In this document: positions 21,800-34,870 of the stretch, one piece after another
How positions within the stretch are numbered: the first letter of the stretch is position 1
Layout of the letters: every line of letters starts with the position of its first letter
DNA from: Thermothelomyces thermophilus ATCC 42464
Lineage: Eukaryota > Ascomycota > Sordariomycetes > Sordariales > Chaetomiaceae
Direction: 5' to 3'
DNA length: 64,000 bases
Assembly: GCF_000226095.1 (NCBI RefSeq)
Contig: NC_016477.1
Span: 3,720,001 to 3,784,000, forward strand
Program-made: the position numbers and the translations under genes
The notes under the pieces: model-generated
Told to the model about the DNA's origin: nothing
What the model saw: only the letters and a program-made list of their open reading frames with translations
Database searches by the model: none

Positions 21800-23094
21800 A
21801 TTTCGCCTATCTTAGTTATAGCTATAGCTATGGAACCGGCGGCCTGTAAAGTGGCTTACCTATAGGCTACCTAGGTAGTTAATAGGGATAGATATCCCTT
21901 TAAGGGTTCTTTAGCTTTTCTGGCTAGAGGGAGCTATTAGGTAGATAGCCTAAAGCTATCCGGATTGTTCTAAGCTAGAGCGTTAATATCTTGTTCTTAG
22001 CCTCTGTTACTTTTAGCCCTATATATAGACGGCCCTTCCACTAGGGGAGCTTAAGCCGTGCCTTATCTCTTTATTATATCTCCTAGAAGTAGAAGCAATA
22101 GAACTTAGCAACCTAGATACTATATTCCTACTAGCCCTTTTACTTTAACGTTGCCTATATTGTCAGCTAGTATATATAACCTCTAGGCGGTAGAAAAAGA
22201 AAGCTAGAGAGAATGACCTTATCCTATAGAGTCTTAAATAAATCTTTTCGGCTCTACTTATTAGAAGGATAAGAATCTATATAATAGAGATAGGACTCTA
22301 TTTAGTTATATATAGCTATAGCCTAGTATAATTGTCATAAGTAGTAGAGAATTACCTAGAATCGTTTTCCGGCTGTATCCTTCTATTTTCGTAAGGGTAG
22401 TGCTAACTACTTAGGCTTTAGGTTACTAATAGCTTCTAGAAAGATATAAATATATAGCTTATAAGATACTAATATATACTAAAGTAGGTTTAGAAGGTCG
22501 TAGCTATTTAGGTATTCCTTTCTTAATATAAGCCCTTTAATATTATATAGGCTTATAGGAATATTATATTAATACTAGCTAAAGTATATCTTCCCCTAAC
22601 TATATAGCCTAGTATATAAGGGAAATAGGTAACTAATAATTCGCTCGTTAGTCTTAAGACTAGGACTTATAAACCACTCCAGCCTTCTAGCTATAACTTC
22701 CCTAGAATAGGGAATAGGCCTAGTATATAGTTCGTTAAAGAGCTTCTAGGTATTACCGCTCCCTAGGTAGTTAGCGATTTCTTCCCCTAGAACCTAAGTC
22801 ACAAGAAGGTACCAAAGAAAGAGCCTTAGGGTTTTAGGATCCTCTCTTAGGAAAAGTAAAGGTAATCCTACACTTAGTTAGCTTAGCCCTCTAGTTAGAG
22901 GGAGAGGAACCGATCCTTCTCTTCTTCTTTGATCTAACTCTCTAACGTTATCCCTATATATATTTGCCATCGGAAGACTTACGTAGAGTCGCTCAAAACC
23001 TAGACTACTAACATTTGGAAATAAATCGCTTAGTAGAATACTTGCCTAATAGTACCTAGCCATCTGACTAGGCAGAGAAGACATTTTATTTAGC
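21800..23094 (-). pseudogene. additional sense-strand ORF downstream of Gypsy B pol, function unknown
   Basis: From ATG at 23094 (MSSLPSQMARYY) a minus-strand frame can be read for about 430 codons with only RIP-type stops. Examples are LLSDLFPNVSSLGFERLYVS, RELDQRRREGSVPLPLTRG and LFNELYTRPIPYSREVIARR. It lies where retroviruses carry env, but I see no signal peptide, transmembrane segment or furin-like site, so I do not call it env. It may continue a few hundred bases further left. It could be a captured host gene, a second gag-like protein or an accessory gene of this family. Confidence 0.55.
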
Positions 23095-23579
23095 GTTTTT
23101 ATAAGTCGGCGATTTGTAGTTTATAGTTATTAGTTATAGAAAAGAGAGAAAGGAAGAGGGTTAAGTTAGGGGTATTTATAGACTTTCTAGTTCTTCTTAG
23201 ATACCTTCCTTATCTAGCTATTCTAGGCTATATTTACCGGTTTCGGTACTATCTAATAGATAACTATATTAACCTCTATATAACTAGGTCATTCTTTATT
23301 ATAACCCTAAGGAATAACCTTAACTTACATTTTATCCAGTAGTAATAAAAGAATATAACCTATTATATAATACGTTATTCTAGCCTAGGTATACCTTCTT
23401 TAAATAGAAGTCTAGTAGTTCTAGTACTTTAACTATTAAATTATTTAAAGGATAAGTATCCCCTATTTCTCCTTAAACTTCTTCTTACTTTTCTACCCTT
23501 CTAACTAACTCTTATTTATAATTGTCTTCCTTTACTTAGATAGCTAATACTACTTCTTCCTATATTACTTCCCCTTTGA

Positions 23580-24416
23580 ACTTGCTATAAGCTCCTATAA
23601 GCAAGTTTAACCACTATATTTACCGAAAGAGTTAAGCGCTAGAGATATAAATCCTTTGTCTAGGAAGATATAGAAATTAATAAAGATACTAAGCCTATAC
23701 TTCCCTCGATAACTAACTAGCTAGTAGATTTGACGACTACCTAGGATAATCAGTTCCTAGCGCTTCCTAAGTTTGTATAGGTAGTAAGAGTAGCTTACCT
23801 AGAAGATCTCCTAATGCCTTTAGATTATCTAGAGGTAGCCTCGATATAATATTAGTATAAACCATTCCTTTCGTATTATAGATTCTTTTTTATTAAGCAC
23901 CCTAAGATATAGGTAGTCCTATATATTTGCCAGGAGCTAAACCTTAATCCTAATACCTTAGAGCAGATATTTAAAATCCTAAGACTTGCTCCTACCTATA
24001 TAGAATTCTTCTATACCCATAAGGGAGCTCTAGTAAAGCGGTTATACCTAGTTTTCGCGGAAATTAATAACGGTAGTCCGTTTGGTCGGTAGATATATAC
24101 TATAGTTACCTGCTAAGCCCGAGTCCTTGGTTTATTTATCTAGGTATTTAGGGACATATAAGAACGACTTCTTCCCTCTAATTAGAGGAAGAGCTAATTA
24201 GAGATATAGGAATCTAATACTATACTAGGCCTATAAACAGTCCTACCAAAGGTTAATAACTAAGGTTATTCTTTTAAGGAATAAGAAGCCTATTACTATC
24301 TATACTATATAGCTATTCTATAGCTACATTTTAATAGGTCTTGTCCTAGATAGATGGTATAGAAACTGCTACTGGAGTGATAAGAAGTGCTTATAGGAAG
24401 ATATAGTTAATAATAG
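23580..24416 (+). pseudogene. antisense ORF in Gypsy B, function unknown
   Basis: A plus-strand frame of about 279 codons lies between the B integrase and the 3' LTR, opposite to pol. It is coherent over its length with stops that are TAA or TAG in nearly every case. Readable segments include FLALPKFVQVVRVAYLEDLL, NPNTLEQIFKILRLAPTYIE, FFYTHKGALVKRLYLVFAEI and NNGSPFGR. Leucine-rich helical composition without a signal peptide suggests a soluble protein. I do not recognise the family and no zinc cluster like that of the A elements is visible. The start is approximate. It is divergent from the ORF at 21800-23094. Confidence 0.55.
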
Positions 24417-24759
24417 CTCTTAAGATCTTAACCTTTAGCTTATAGGTCGGGCTAAATTTGACCTTAATAGCTAGCTAAAGAATATCTAGCTAGTAATATA
24501 GAAAAAGAGCTCTCTAATTTCAACAGATTTAGATAGTATAGTTAGGGATTAACAGGTAGCTTATAAATAGGGTAAACGGCAATTGTAGGTAGGAAGTTAG
24601 GGATTTAGGGAAAAGGGGTAAAGGTAGTATAGAAAAGGGGTAATTAGGGGTTTAGGTAATAAAGAGTAAATAGAAGTAAAATCAAATAGGGTTAACTTGT
24701 ATTTCTATTAATAGCTCGAAGGTCAAAGTCCGGGTGGTTTCCCTCTAGTTAGTTCGACT

Positions 24760-26812
24760 ATAAGCTCCTACTATTGCCGTTATTACTCTTAGGCTTTAGA
24801 TCTAATAAGTCGGTCGCTTAGTTATAGTTACCTAGTTCGTCTAGGAGCTTCTTCTTCTACTACTACTTCTTTAAGCGCTTCTAGTAGTAAAGAACCTACT
24901 TCCTAGTTCTAAGGGTTCTACTTGCCTAGAAAACTATTAGATCCGTTAGCTTTAAGCTAAACTCTATCCTACTTAAAAAACTTCTTAATACGGTTTATGG
25001 AATATAATATCTATATAGTTATACTATTAAGAGTCTTTAGGTAGTAGGTATTTCTGTTCTTAACTTCCTAGACCTAGTATAGACTATGCTACTAGTATTA
25101 GAGTTTTTGAAACGAGCTTATATCGATCTACCGAATGTTATTATATATTAGAATAAGATTGCCTACCTTGATTTAGGCATTCTTGGCTCTGAATTCATAG
25201 TAATAGGCTTTATTTCGGCGTTTAGCCATTTTTCGTTTAGCTTTAGCAACTTTTTCAGTGGCGACTTTAAGATTAAATTCTATATCTAATAGTACCTTAG
25301 TACAGAGTTCTAGCAAGTGTAGACAGGCTTCTACTTGATTTTCCCCATCTAGTCAGACGGCTATAGAGTCCTAGTAAAGGATTTACTAGGTAGGAATATT
25401 ATTTTCGATTAGGCTAATAGGATTATAGTTATAGATAAGGTTAAAGGGTAAGCGGCTATAGTTATTTCGAACGGTAATATAGTTAGTATATGGAACATAA
25501 GGAAGAAGCTATCGCTAGTTCTTTCTAATTCCTACGGTTATCTTTACTAGGGTAGCTATAATAGGTATATACCTAGCCTTACTAATACCGTTAGCCCTAG
25601 AGTTATAGAGAGAAATGATAATACGTTTTACCCTTAGTTCCTCTAAGATAGCTTTCGCTTCCCCTTTGAATTTAGATCCCCTATTAACGACTATAACTAT
25701 TAGGAGTCCTTAACAAAGGAGAATATTACGGTTAATAAAGTTCTTTACTACTCTAGCTGACTTATTAGGTAAGACTTTGGCTTCTACAAATCCTAAAAGA
25801 TCGTTACGTGCCTTGAGGAGGAAACAAGGCTTCCCCCTTTGGTTAGAGGGTATAAACTAGATATCTAAGTGCCATTTCGTAAATGGGATTAGAGAAGGTT
25901 CTGAATGCAAATGTACCTCCCTAAATCTTTTAGTATCTTATATCTAGCACTCTAGATAGGTACGAATCTACTTTACTACGTTAATATATATTCCCTTCTA
26001 GTAATAGTAGTTAGTAACCCTCTAGTAAGTAGCTTCTCTGCCCTTATAGCCTATCTTATTATAGTAAGCCTAGAAAATTTGTTACCTTTCTTTTAGGGTA
26101 TCTACTATATAATAAGGATTTTAGGTATCGTTTACTAGCTAAAGGAATGGATAGCCCTTATCTACTAAATATTTAAGCGTTTCCTTCTTAAATAGATATT
26201 ACTACTAGTATAATTAGATAGCTATAGGTTTTTCTAGAGTGGCTAAGTACCATATAATAGCTCTAGAGTGTTTAGAGTATCCTTCCTTAAGGTTTAAGTC
26301 TATAGGTTTAGGAAGATTATTAATACGGTTAGTATAGATTTATATATTAACCTAATTATCAATATCCTCTTTGTTTGCTTTCTCTATCTAGTTAGATAGA
26401 CTAGGAGGCTTCTATAAAAGCCTATTAGTAATAGCGTTTTTGGAACCTAGAATGTACTTGACCTTAAAGTCAAATAGCCGAATGTATATGATCTACTATA
26501 TTATCAAGGCTCTAGGTATATTACTAGCTACGCCATTTAACTAGTAAACTAGGACAAGAGCGTCTATCTCTATAATAAAGTAAATGCCAAAGAGGTACTA
26601 TCGGAAATATTTTAATAGGAAAAGTAGTCTATAGAACTCCTATTTAGTAGGGTTATACCGTTTCTCTACCTTAGACTATATCCTACTCTTAAACTAGTAT
26701 AGGTACCTTTTCTTATTAGGGCCGACTTATTTAATGACTCCTCCCTAACCAAAAAGACTTATATTAGTCATTAGGTATATCTGACTATATCTAAGGTTAT
26801 CGAAAATAAGCA
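24760..26812 (-). pseudogene. Gypsy B RNase H and integrase, RIP-inactivated
   Basis: Minus-strand continuation after A3. Near 26400-26600 the RNase H tail reads YFIIEIDALVLVYQLNGVAS and YIRLFDFKVKYILGSKNAIT. Near 25590-25800 the integrase core reads ARNDLLGFVEAKVL, then IVVNRGSKFKGEAKAILEEL, then ISLYNSRANGISKARYI. These correspond to the first and second acidic positions and the glutamate helix of a DDE integrase, with the second Asp now Asn. The frame decays toward 24760; its true stop is not identifiable. No chromodomain is seen, unlike in the A elements. Confidence 0.8.
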
Positions 26813-26817
26813 GTATA

Positions 26818-27245
26818 TGTCACGGAAATATGCATATAGATACCACCTGAGCCACTGGCACGAACGGGCTAATCAAGCCGAAAGAATGACGGACCAATCA
26901 GGACAGGATCACGCTTAACAAGAAATAATCCTAACAGAGGATCACTGGCTCACGATATAAGCCAGGTAAGCTAGTATAAATAATTACCACGACTACTAGT
27001 AATCCTAGGAGTATATATACATATAAATAGTCACTTGTTATAATAGACTCTAGGAGTTCACCAATGGTAATAATCATAATTACAATATTTATACCAAGTA
27101 TTGCTAATTACTATAAAAGACAACTCTAAGTGTTATTATAAACCCTTTAGCTTTACCGAATCCCTTAGACGACCTATATGCTTGTCCCGCTTCACCTACC
27201 TCCGTCTAGACCCTTTTAGAAGAAGTCTGAGTTAGGTTCGTTACA
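26818..27245 (+). repeat. 5' LTR of Gypsy A3
   Basis: Starts TGTCACGGAAATATGCAT and ends GTTCGTTACA. U3 contains GATCAC-type motifs. Confidence 0.95.
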
Positions 27246-27311
27246 CGTTGTTACCACTCCCTTTGTTCTATTATAGTTTAAAATAGAGGTGACTTCGACC
27301 TCGATATCGAC

Positions 27312-28434
27312 ATGGCTACTAACGTTACGGCCGAACAGCTGCTCACTTAGCTTGGTCAACTCTAGCAGCGGATCTAGGAGTTAGACCAGAGAGACAAGGC
27401 TACTTAAGCTCGAATCAAGGAACTCGAGAACCGTGAAAAGTACTTGTAGAAGTTGGTTAATGAGGCCTACGCTAAAATCGAGGCGCTCGAGACTACTAAA
27501 GCGAGCCGTATTAAGATTAAACTACCTGGTAAATATAGAGGAACTAAGGAAGATCTTATAGAATTCCTAACAAATCTCTGATCCTACTTCTGGCTTAATA
27601 ACGATAAGTTTCCGGACGATAAAGCTAAAGTCCTCTATATAGCCATAAGACTAGAGGGCAAGGCACTTAGATAGTTCGAGCCTATATAGAATGACTATCT
27701 CACTAAGGAAGACAAAGACGACCGAGACACGTTTATATAGGTAGTCTTCCGATCTTATAACCGTTTCGAAGAAGAGCTTTGGAAGGTTTTTAGTGATAAG
27801 GACGAGAAGATTTATACGTAAGAAAGACTCGCTAATCTCCGATAGACTAAGTTAGCAGCCTCCTATGCTATATAGTTTAGACAGGACATGCTTAAGTCTT
27901 AGCTTAACGACAAGGCGTTGATGTAATTGTTCTACAACGGCTTAAAGGAAAAGGTCAAGGACAAGCTATATAAATACGATCGGCCTAGGACCCTAGACGA
28001 ATATATCATATAGGCCATTAGAATCGATGATCGACTCTATATATAAGAGCAATAGAAATAAGGACAAATAAACGGAACTATAGTTAAGGCTAACAATAAG
28101 AAAAAGCGAGTATACGTTAGTACCTTATACAGGATATACCCCGGAGCTATAGATATAGACGTAGCATAGAAGCAAGAAAAGAAGAAGACGGCCAAAGACA
28201 AGTCTAATGTTACCTACTATAACTATAGAAAGAAAGGACACTATAAACGAGAATATCAAAGCCTAAAGAAAGACTAGAAACTAGTCCCTAGAAAGGAAAT
28301 TACGGCTATCGACGAAAACACTAAAGATGTTATCGAAGTAGTAGCTACAAGCTATAAAGATAGGGGCAGTAATATAGATAGTCTTAGATATAACAATAAT
28401 AGTAAAGACAAACAAGCACTATACTCTAAACTGG
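27312..28434 (+). pseudogene. gag of Gypsy A3, left part
   Basis: The start is ATG at 27312 (MATNVTAEQLLT). Capsid-like and CCHC regions run parallel to A1; the knuckle reads YYNYRKKGHYKREYQ after Cys-to-Tyr changes. The frame is interrupted at 28434 by A4, whose target duplication is ACTGG, and resumes at 35935 with the same codons expected from A1. Confidence 0.85.
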
Positions 28435-28854
28435 TATCACGGAAATATATATGTAGATGCCGCCTAGGCCACTAGCACAAACGGGCTAATCAAGCCGAAG
28501 GAACGGAAGGACTAATTACAACATAGGAAGTACAGTAATCACTACACTCACCAGCGATCAAGGTAATCACCACCATACGATCACTCACGATTACCGTAAT
28601 CAGGAGTAATCACTAAGATTATATATATATATAGATAGTCACTCGTTATAGAGGACTCTAGGAGTTCACCAGTGGTAACAATCACAATCACAGTACTTAT
28701 ACCAAGTATTGCTAATTACTATAAGAGACAACTCTAAGTGTTGTTATAAACTCTTTAGCTTTACCGAATCCCCTTAGACGACCTGCCTACTTGTCTTGCT
28801 TTACCTACCTCTATCTAGACCCTTTCAGAAGAAGTCTAAGTTAGGTTTATCATA
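28435..28854 (+). repeat. 5' LTR of Gypsy A4
   Basis: Starts TATCACGGAAATATATAT (ancestral TGTCACGG) and ends GGTTTATCATA. Confidence 0.95.
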
Positions 28855-28920
28855 CGTTATTACCACTCCCTTTGTTCTATTATGGTTTAGAACAGAGGTG
28901 ACTTCGACCTCGATATTAAT

Positions 28921-31900
28921 ATAGATACTAACGTCACGGCCAAATAACTGCTCGCCTAGCTTGGTCAACTCTAGTAGCGGATCTAGGAGTTAGACTAGAG
29001 AGATAAGGCTGCTTAAGCTCGAATCAAGGAACTCGAGAACCGTGAAAAGTACTCATAGAAGTTGGTTAACAAGGCCTACACCAAAATCGAGGCACTCGAG
29101 GGCGCTAAAGCGAAGCATATTAAGATCGAACTACCTGGTAAATACGGAGGAACTAAGGAGGATCTTATAGGATTCCTAATAAACCTTCGATCCTACTTCT
29201 GGCTTAATGATGACAAGTTTCCGGATAATAAAGCCAAAGTCCTCTATATAGCCACGAGACTAGAGGGCAAGGCACTTAGATGGTTCGAGCCTATATAGAA
29301 CGACTATCCTATTAAGGAAGACGAAGACGACCGAGACGCGTTTACGTAGGCAGTCTTTCGGTCCTACGACTGTTTCAAAGAAGAGCTTTAGAAGGTTTTT
29401 AGCGATAAAGACAAGAAAATCTATACGTAAGAAAGACTTGCTAATCTCTAATAGACTAAGTTAGTAGCCTCCTATACTATATAATTTAGATAGGACATAC
29501 TTAAGTCTTAGCTTAATAACGAGGTATTAATGTAATTATTCTATAATGGCTTAAAGGAAAAGGTTAAGGACGAGCTATATAAGTATGATCGGCCTGAGAC
29601 TCTAGACAAATATATTATATAGGCTATTAGAATCGATGATTGGCTTTACACGCAAGAGTAGTAGAAACGAGGTTAAACGAATAGAACTATAGTCAAGGCT
29701 AACGACAAGAAAAAGCGGGCGTATGTTAGTACTTCGTATAGGACGCACCCCGGAGCCATAGATATAGACGTAGTGTAGAAGTAGGACCGGAAGAAGACGA
29801 CCCAAGACAAGTCTAATGTTACCTGCTATAACTGTAGAAAGAAAGGATACTATAAGTGAGAATGTCGAAGCCTAAAGAGAGAATAGAAGCTAGTCTCTAG
29901 AAAAGAAATCGCAGATATCGACGAAACCACTAAGAATATTACCGAAGTAATAGCTACAAGCTATAAAGACAAGGATAGTAACATAGATAGTTTTAGATAT
30001 AACGATAATAGTAAAGACAAACAAACACCGTACTTCGAATTAGTCACTATAAACCCAGAGATAGGTCTCACTAAGTAGGACATAGCAGGAGAATATGTAC
30101 CGCCGGTTTCGATTCTCCTAGCCTTGAGGTAGTGAGGTCTTATAGTTACGTAGAGGCAGGATAGATCGTAGACGACCGATACCTAAGGAACTAAAAGACC
30201 CGGACCTAATGTTCTATTCCTCTAGGAACAAATCGAAGGGTACTATAACGAAGTTTTCTAGCTTAATACGGAACTGTGCGAACGGGACGAACGTTTGACT
30301 TAACTTACCTAGTAGAGCAATAAGATAAGGGACGAAATAAGGGAACTCTAACATATCATAGAAACTATCAAAGGAGAATAGCCTGTGACATATAATAGGC
30401 CTAATAGCTATACTAAGTACCTTGACGATTAGTAACTTAGTAACAATATATAGAACCTAGAATACTAGTTTATGCAAGCGAACCACAGGAAAGATAAGCG
30501 TACGTGGGAAAGTTATTAGAAGAAACACTCCTATCTTAGCATTAGAGTACCTAGAGTCTATATATAGTGGGAAGGATTCGGAAAAGAATTCTAATACCTC
30601 CTAGGCGACGCTACACGACTATACCCTCGACACGAGGCATATATATAAGTACCCTGGTTCTAGTGTGTAGCATACAAATGTCGATATTACTTCTACGACA
30701 AATTCGAAAATAACTACTAGCCGACCTGACAAGAAAATAAGGATAGAAGCTTGTACCCTGTGGAATGGGTCTACAATATAGGAAACAGAGCGGCCGAATT
30801 GCTCTAGAAGATCGAAGCCCGCGATCTAGGAAGCATTACGATAGTTCCAAGACGAGCCTAGCCTAGGCACTACAGAACCAGACAAGACATATAGGACTCG
30901 TGCTAGAGTAATGATTACCTCTATTACGTAGAAGAAAAGAAATTGTAAATTCGGGAGCTTTAGACAAAGCTATAGCACGTACGATGGAAAGTGGAACGGA
31001 CCTAATGGTAGGAAGCCGTAAGCACTTAATGGCTTACGGAAATGAGCACGATTGACAAAGCCGCTATTAGCCGAATAACCGGAGAAGTTAGCACTAACCT
31101 AGGAAACGGGTTAGGGCCCTTCGAGGGGCCCGGAAACTATTAACGCCTGTATAGCGGCGAGTAGCAGTATAGTATAGGAGGAACTGGTGTAAGAGACTAC
31201 TATATTAAGACCTCCCGGCAGAAATATAGGAAATCGCTATAATCTTTGGACGACGGTAGCAAGATAAGCGATTATAGATAATAGCATAGTAGAAACAGCA
31301 CGAAATGCTTGTACTAGTGGATAGTAGAGCAGAGATAAATCTGATTTCGCTAACACTTGTAAATTAGCTATAGATACCCTAGAGAATGAAGCGGAAGTAT
31401 AGCATAGTCAAAGGGCCATTTCTGACGTAATAGGTATATAAGGAGACCAAACCAATCGATATCACTATGGTAAGGAAGACTATAGCAATCATATTTAGTA
31501 TTGTAGATATAGGTAATGACAAAGATATAATATTAGGGTTACTATAGTATAAAGATTACGACCTAGACATTAGCTAGAAGAATAGTGGCTACCTACGACC
31601 CCGAACGGAGTTATATTTGACTAGCAAGATAGGGAGCGTATAAGGATTGCAAGCAGACGATGCTTAGAGAAAGGCATGTCCTATAGATCCATCGCAAGAG
31701 ACGGATAGTGGTAGGCAGACCACTATAGACTCTAGAAGAGGCGGCATAACGACATCGATATCGCGATAGGAGGAACGAGCTAAACCGCCGATAGCTATTC
31801 TCTCTGTTAACAAATGTAGAGTACTATAATTAGAGTAGTAGGTTAAGATAGGAGAAATTGCTAGTATCGCTATAGATAGAACCAAGTTTATATACTATTA

Positions 31901-34870
31901 GAAAACTAAGAGACGAGACAAGACTAGGGAAGTACTAAAGGAATACGAAGGACACCTAGCATTCGAACCGAAGTATCTAGAAGGATTACTAGAACACGGC
32001 CTATAGGATTACGAGATTAAGCTCAAGGAAGGAGCACGACTAAAGTTCTTTAAGATTTACTATACGAGCTAGATGTAGAACGAAGAACTTAAGCGATATT
32101 TGGAGGAGAACCTTCGAAGAGAATATATCTGCCTATCGATATCGCTAGCAGGCTACCTAATCCTATTTATGCCTAAGAAAGACGGAAAGCTACGGTTATA
32201 TATTGACTATTAGTAACTTAATAAACAGACTATGAAAAATTAATACCTATTACCACTAATCTTATAGCTCTAAGATTAGTTAGTAGGAGCCTAATATTTT
32301 ACGTATCTTGACTTGCCATCGGCCTATAACTATATACAGATTAAAGAAGGCGACGAGTAGAAAACGGCCTTTAGGATACCCTATAGCTACTATAAGTACC
32401 TCGTCATGCCATTCAGACTTACGAACGCGCTAGCAACGTTCTAAGCCCTGATTGATTAAGCTATCCGACCCTTTCTTAACAAATTTACAGTATGTTATCT
32501 CGACGATATACTCATCTTCTCTAAGACGATAGATAAATACCGGAAGTATATAGAAGTAGTACTAGACACGCTATACGCGTATAAGCTATTAGTTAACAAG
32601 GAAAAGAGCAAATTCTATGTTAGGAAGATAGTCTTTTTAGGATACGAAATATCCCTAGGACAAATCCGGATAGAACCTTTAAAGGTTAAAGCTATTAAGA
32701 ATTAGCTACGACTAACGTTAGTTACAGAAGTACGAAGCTTTATCGGATTTACGAACTTCTACCAAATGTTTATTAGGAACTTTAGAGTAATCGTACGACC
32801 TTTATACGAACTTACTAAGAAGAACGCTAAATTCTAATAGGAAGAGCGATATAAGTAAGCATTTATGTAGATCTATAACGCTATTACTAAAGATCTAGTA
32901 CTAGTATTGCTAGACCCTAAGAAGCTATTCGAGGTAGAAATAGACGCTTCAGACTACACTATCGGAGGACAATTAGGACAACGAGACAAATAAGGGAAGC
33001 TATATCCTATAGCCTTCTTTTTAAAGAAACTCAATAGACTATATCTTAATTATCTGATCTATGACAAGGAACTACTTGCAATTGTCGAAGCTTTTAAGGA
33101 ATGGCAACCATACCTTAGTAGTACAATTGAACTAGTATAAGTATATATAGATTACAAGAACCTATAATACTTTACGACGACGAAGGAGCTTAATAGACGA
33201 CAAATACGATAGGCAAAATTCCTTGTAGAATTTAACTTTAAGATCTGCTATAAGAAGGGCAAAGAGAACATACAAGTAGACGCTTTAAGCCGACGAACGG
33301 ATTATATAGAAGGACGAATAGAAACAACACTACCACTATTCAAGGAGCAAACAGACGGAACGCTACATTATGAAACGCAGATACCCGTGGAAGATAATCT
33401 ACTCAACTCGTTCCTAAAATGCTATATAATCTTTCGAGAGGAAAGGATCAACGAGGCATAGTATTAAGCAGTACCCGGACCAGTAGTACCTGACGGAGTG
33501 GAAGAGAAAGATAGGAAACTCTAGTACCGAGGCAAAGTATATATCCACGACAAAGACCAATAGCTACGAATGATTCGAGAACTCTACGAGTCAAAACTCG
33601 GAGGATACAAGGGAGTTATAAAGACTATCGCACAAGTTAAGAGACACTATAACTTTCTACAGTTAACGGCACGAGTTAAGGAAGTTATATAGAGCTATAA
33701 CATCTGCAATTAAAGCAAAACGGTATGACATAAGCTATATAGGCTACTTTAGCTACTGCTAATAGCTAACAAACTATAGAGTTTAATTATAATAGACTTT
33801 ATTACAAAGCTACTAGAATCTAAGGATATAGCTATAAGAGTAATCTATAATAATATTCTTACTATAGTAGATTGCCTAACTAAATAGGTATATTTCTTTC
33901 CCTATAAGGAGTCCTAGACAGCTAAATAGCTAGTAGATGTAATCTATCGGCAAGTTATATTAGTATATACTTAGCCGTAAGAATAGATCACCGACAGAGA
34001 CACTAAGTTTGTATTAAAGTTCTGGCAAGCGTTAATACAACAATTAGGCGTTAATAGTAAGCTGTCAATGGCATATCACCCGCAGACTAACGGACAAACG
34101 GAGCGACTAAACTAAGTTATTAAACAATACCTCTACTCTTACGTTAATCACTAGTAAGACGACTAGGTCATGCTATTACTAATAACATAACTTGCCTATA
34201 ACATGATGCCGACAGAAATGACCAAAGTCATACCATTCTTCGTAAACTATAGATATAAAGCAGACCTTAGGCAAGGACCAGAGGTCATAGTGCCAAGAGC
34301 AGTAGTCAAAGTAGAACAGATGTACGTACTATATGAGAAGCTTAAGAAGGAACTCGAGTTTATCAAAACTAGAATAAAGAACTACTACGACAAATATAGG
34401 CTCGAGGGACCTTGCCTAGAGAGGGGAGATAAAGTCTACCTAATTACACGAAACCTGTAAACCAAATGACTAAGTACGAAGCTAGACTTCAAGAAGGTTA
34501 GACCCTTCGTTATTAAAGAACGAATCTCGATATCTAACTACCGACTATCGTTACCGTTATCTATATGACTATAGATAGATGTTTTTCATATTTCACTTCT
34601 CGAACTAGTACCAAAGAACGCCAAGGTTGCTATATACATTAAAGCAGAAGACGAAGAAGAAGAATAGGACATCGAAGAAATTCTAGATTTACGTATTATT
34701 AATGGGGAACTATAGTACCTAGTTAAATAGCTTGATTTTAGACTAGAAGATAACTTATAGGAACTAGTTAAGAATTTAAACTGCCCTAAGAAACTAGAAT
34801 AGTTCCATTAGTAGAACCCGGATCGGCTAAAGGCAAACCTAAGACAGAACCGAAAACAGCGCCCTAGTTA
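28921..34870 (+). pseudogene. gag-pol of Gypsy A4, RIP-inactivated
   Basis: The start codon has become ATA at 28921. Gag is relatively well kept: codons 29062-29298 are open (LPGKYGGTKEDLIGFLINLR, then LEGKALRWFEPI, where Trp is retained that is TAG in A1). The CCHC knuckle reads CYNCRKKGYYK. Protease is near 31320; the reverse transcriptase box near 32485 reads CYLDDILIFSK with both Asp retained. The integrase C-terminal part is open at 34203-34460. The chromodomain lies near 34650-34790 (FLDLRIINGELQYLVKQLDF-like). The end is approximate. Confidence 0.87.

Noticed and set aside
21800-23094. An env gene in Gypsy B.
   Set aside because: The ORF is in the env position but shows no signal peptide, membrane anchor or cleavage site; it is reported only as an unknown ORF.
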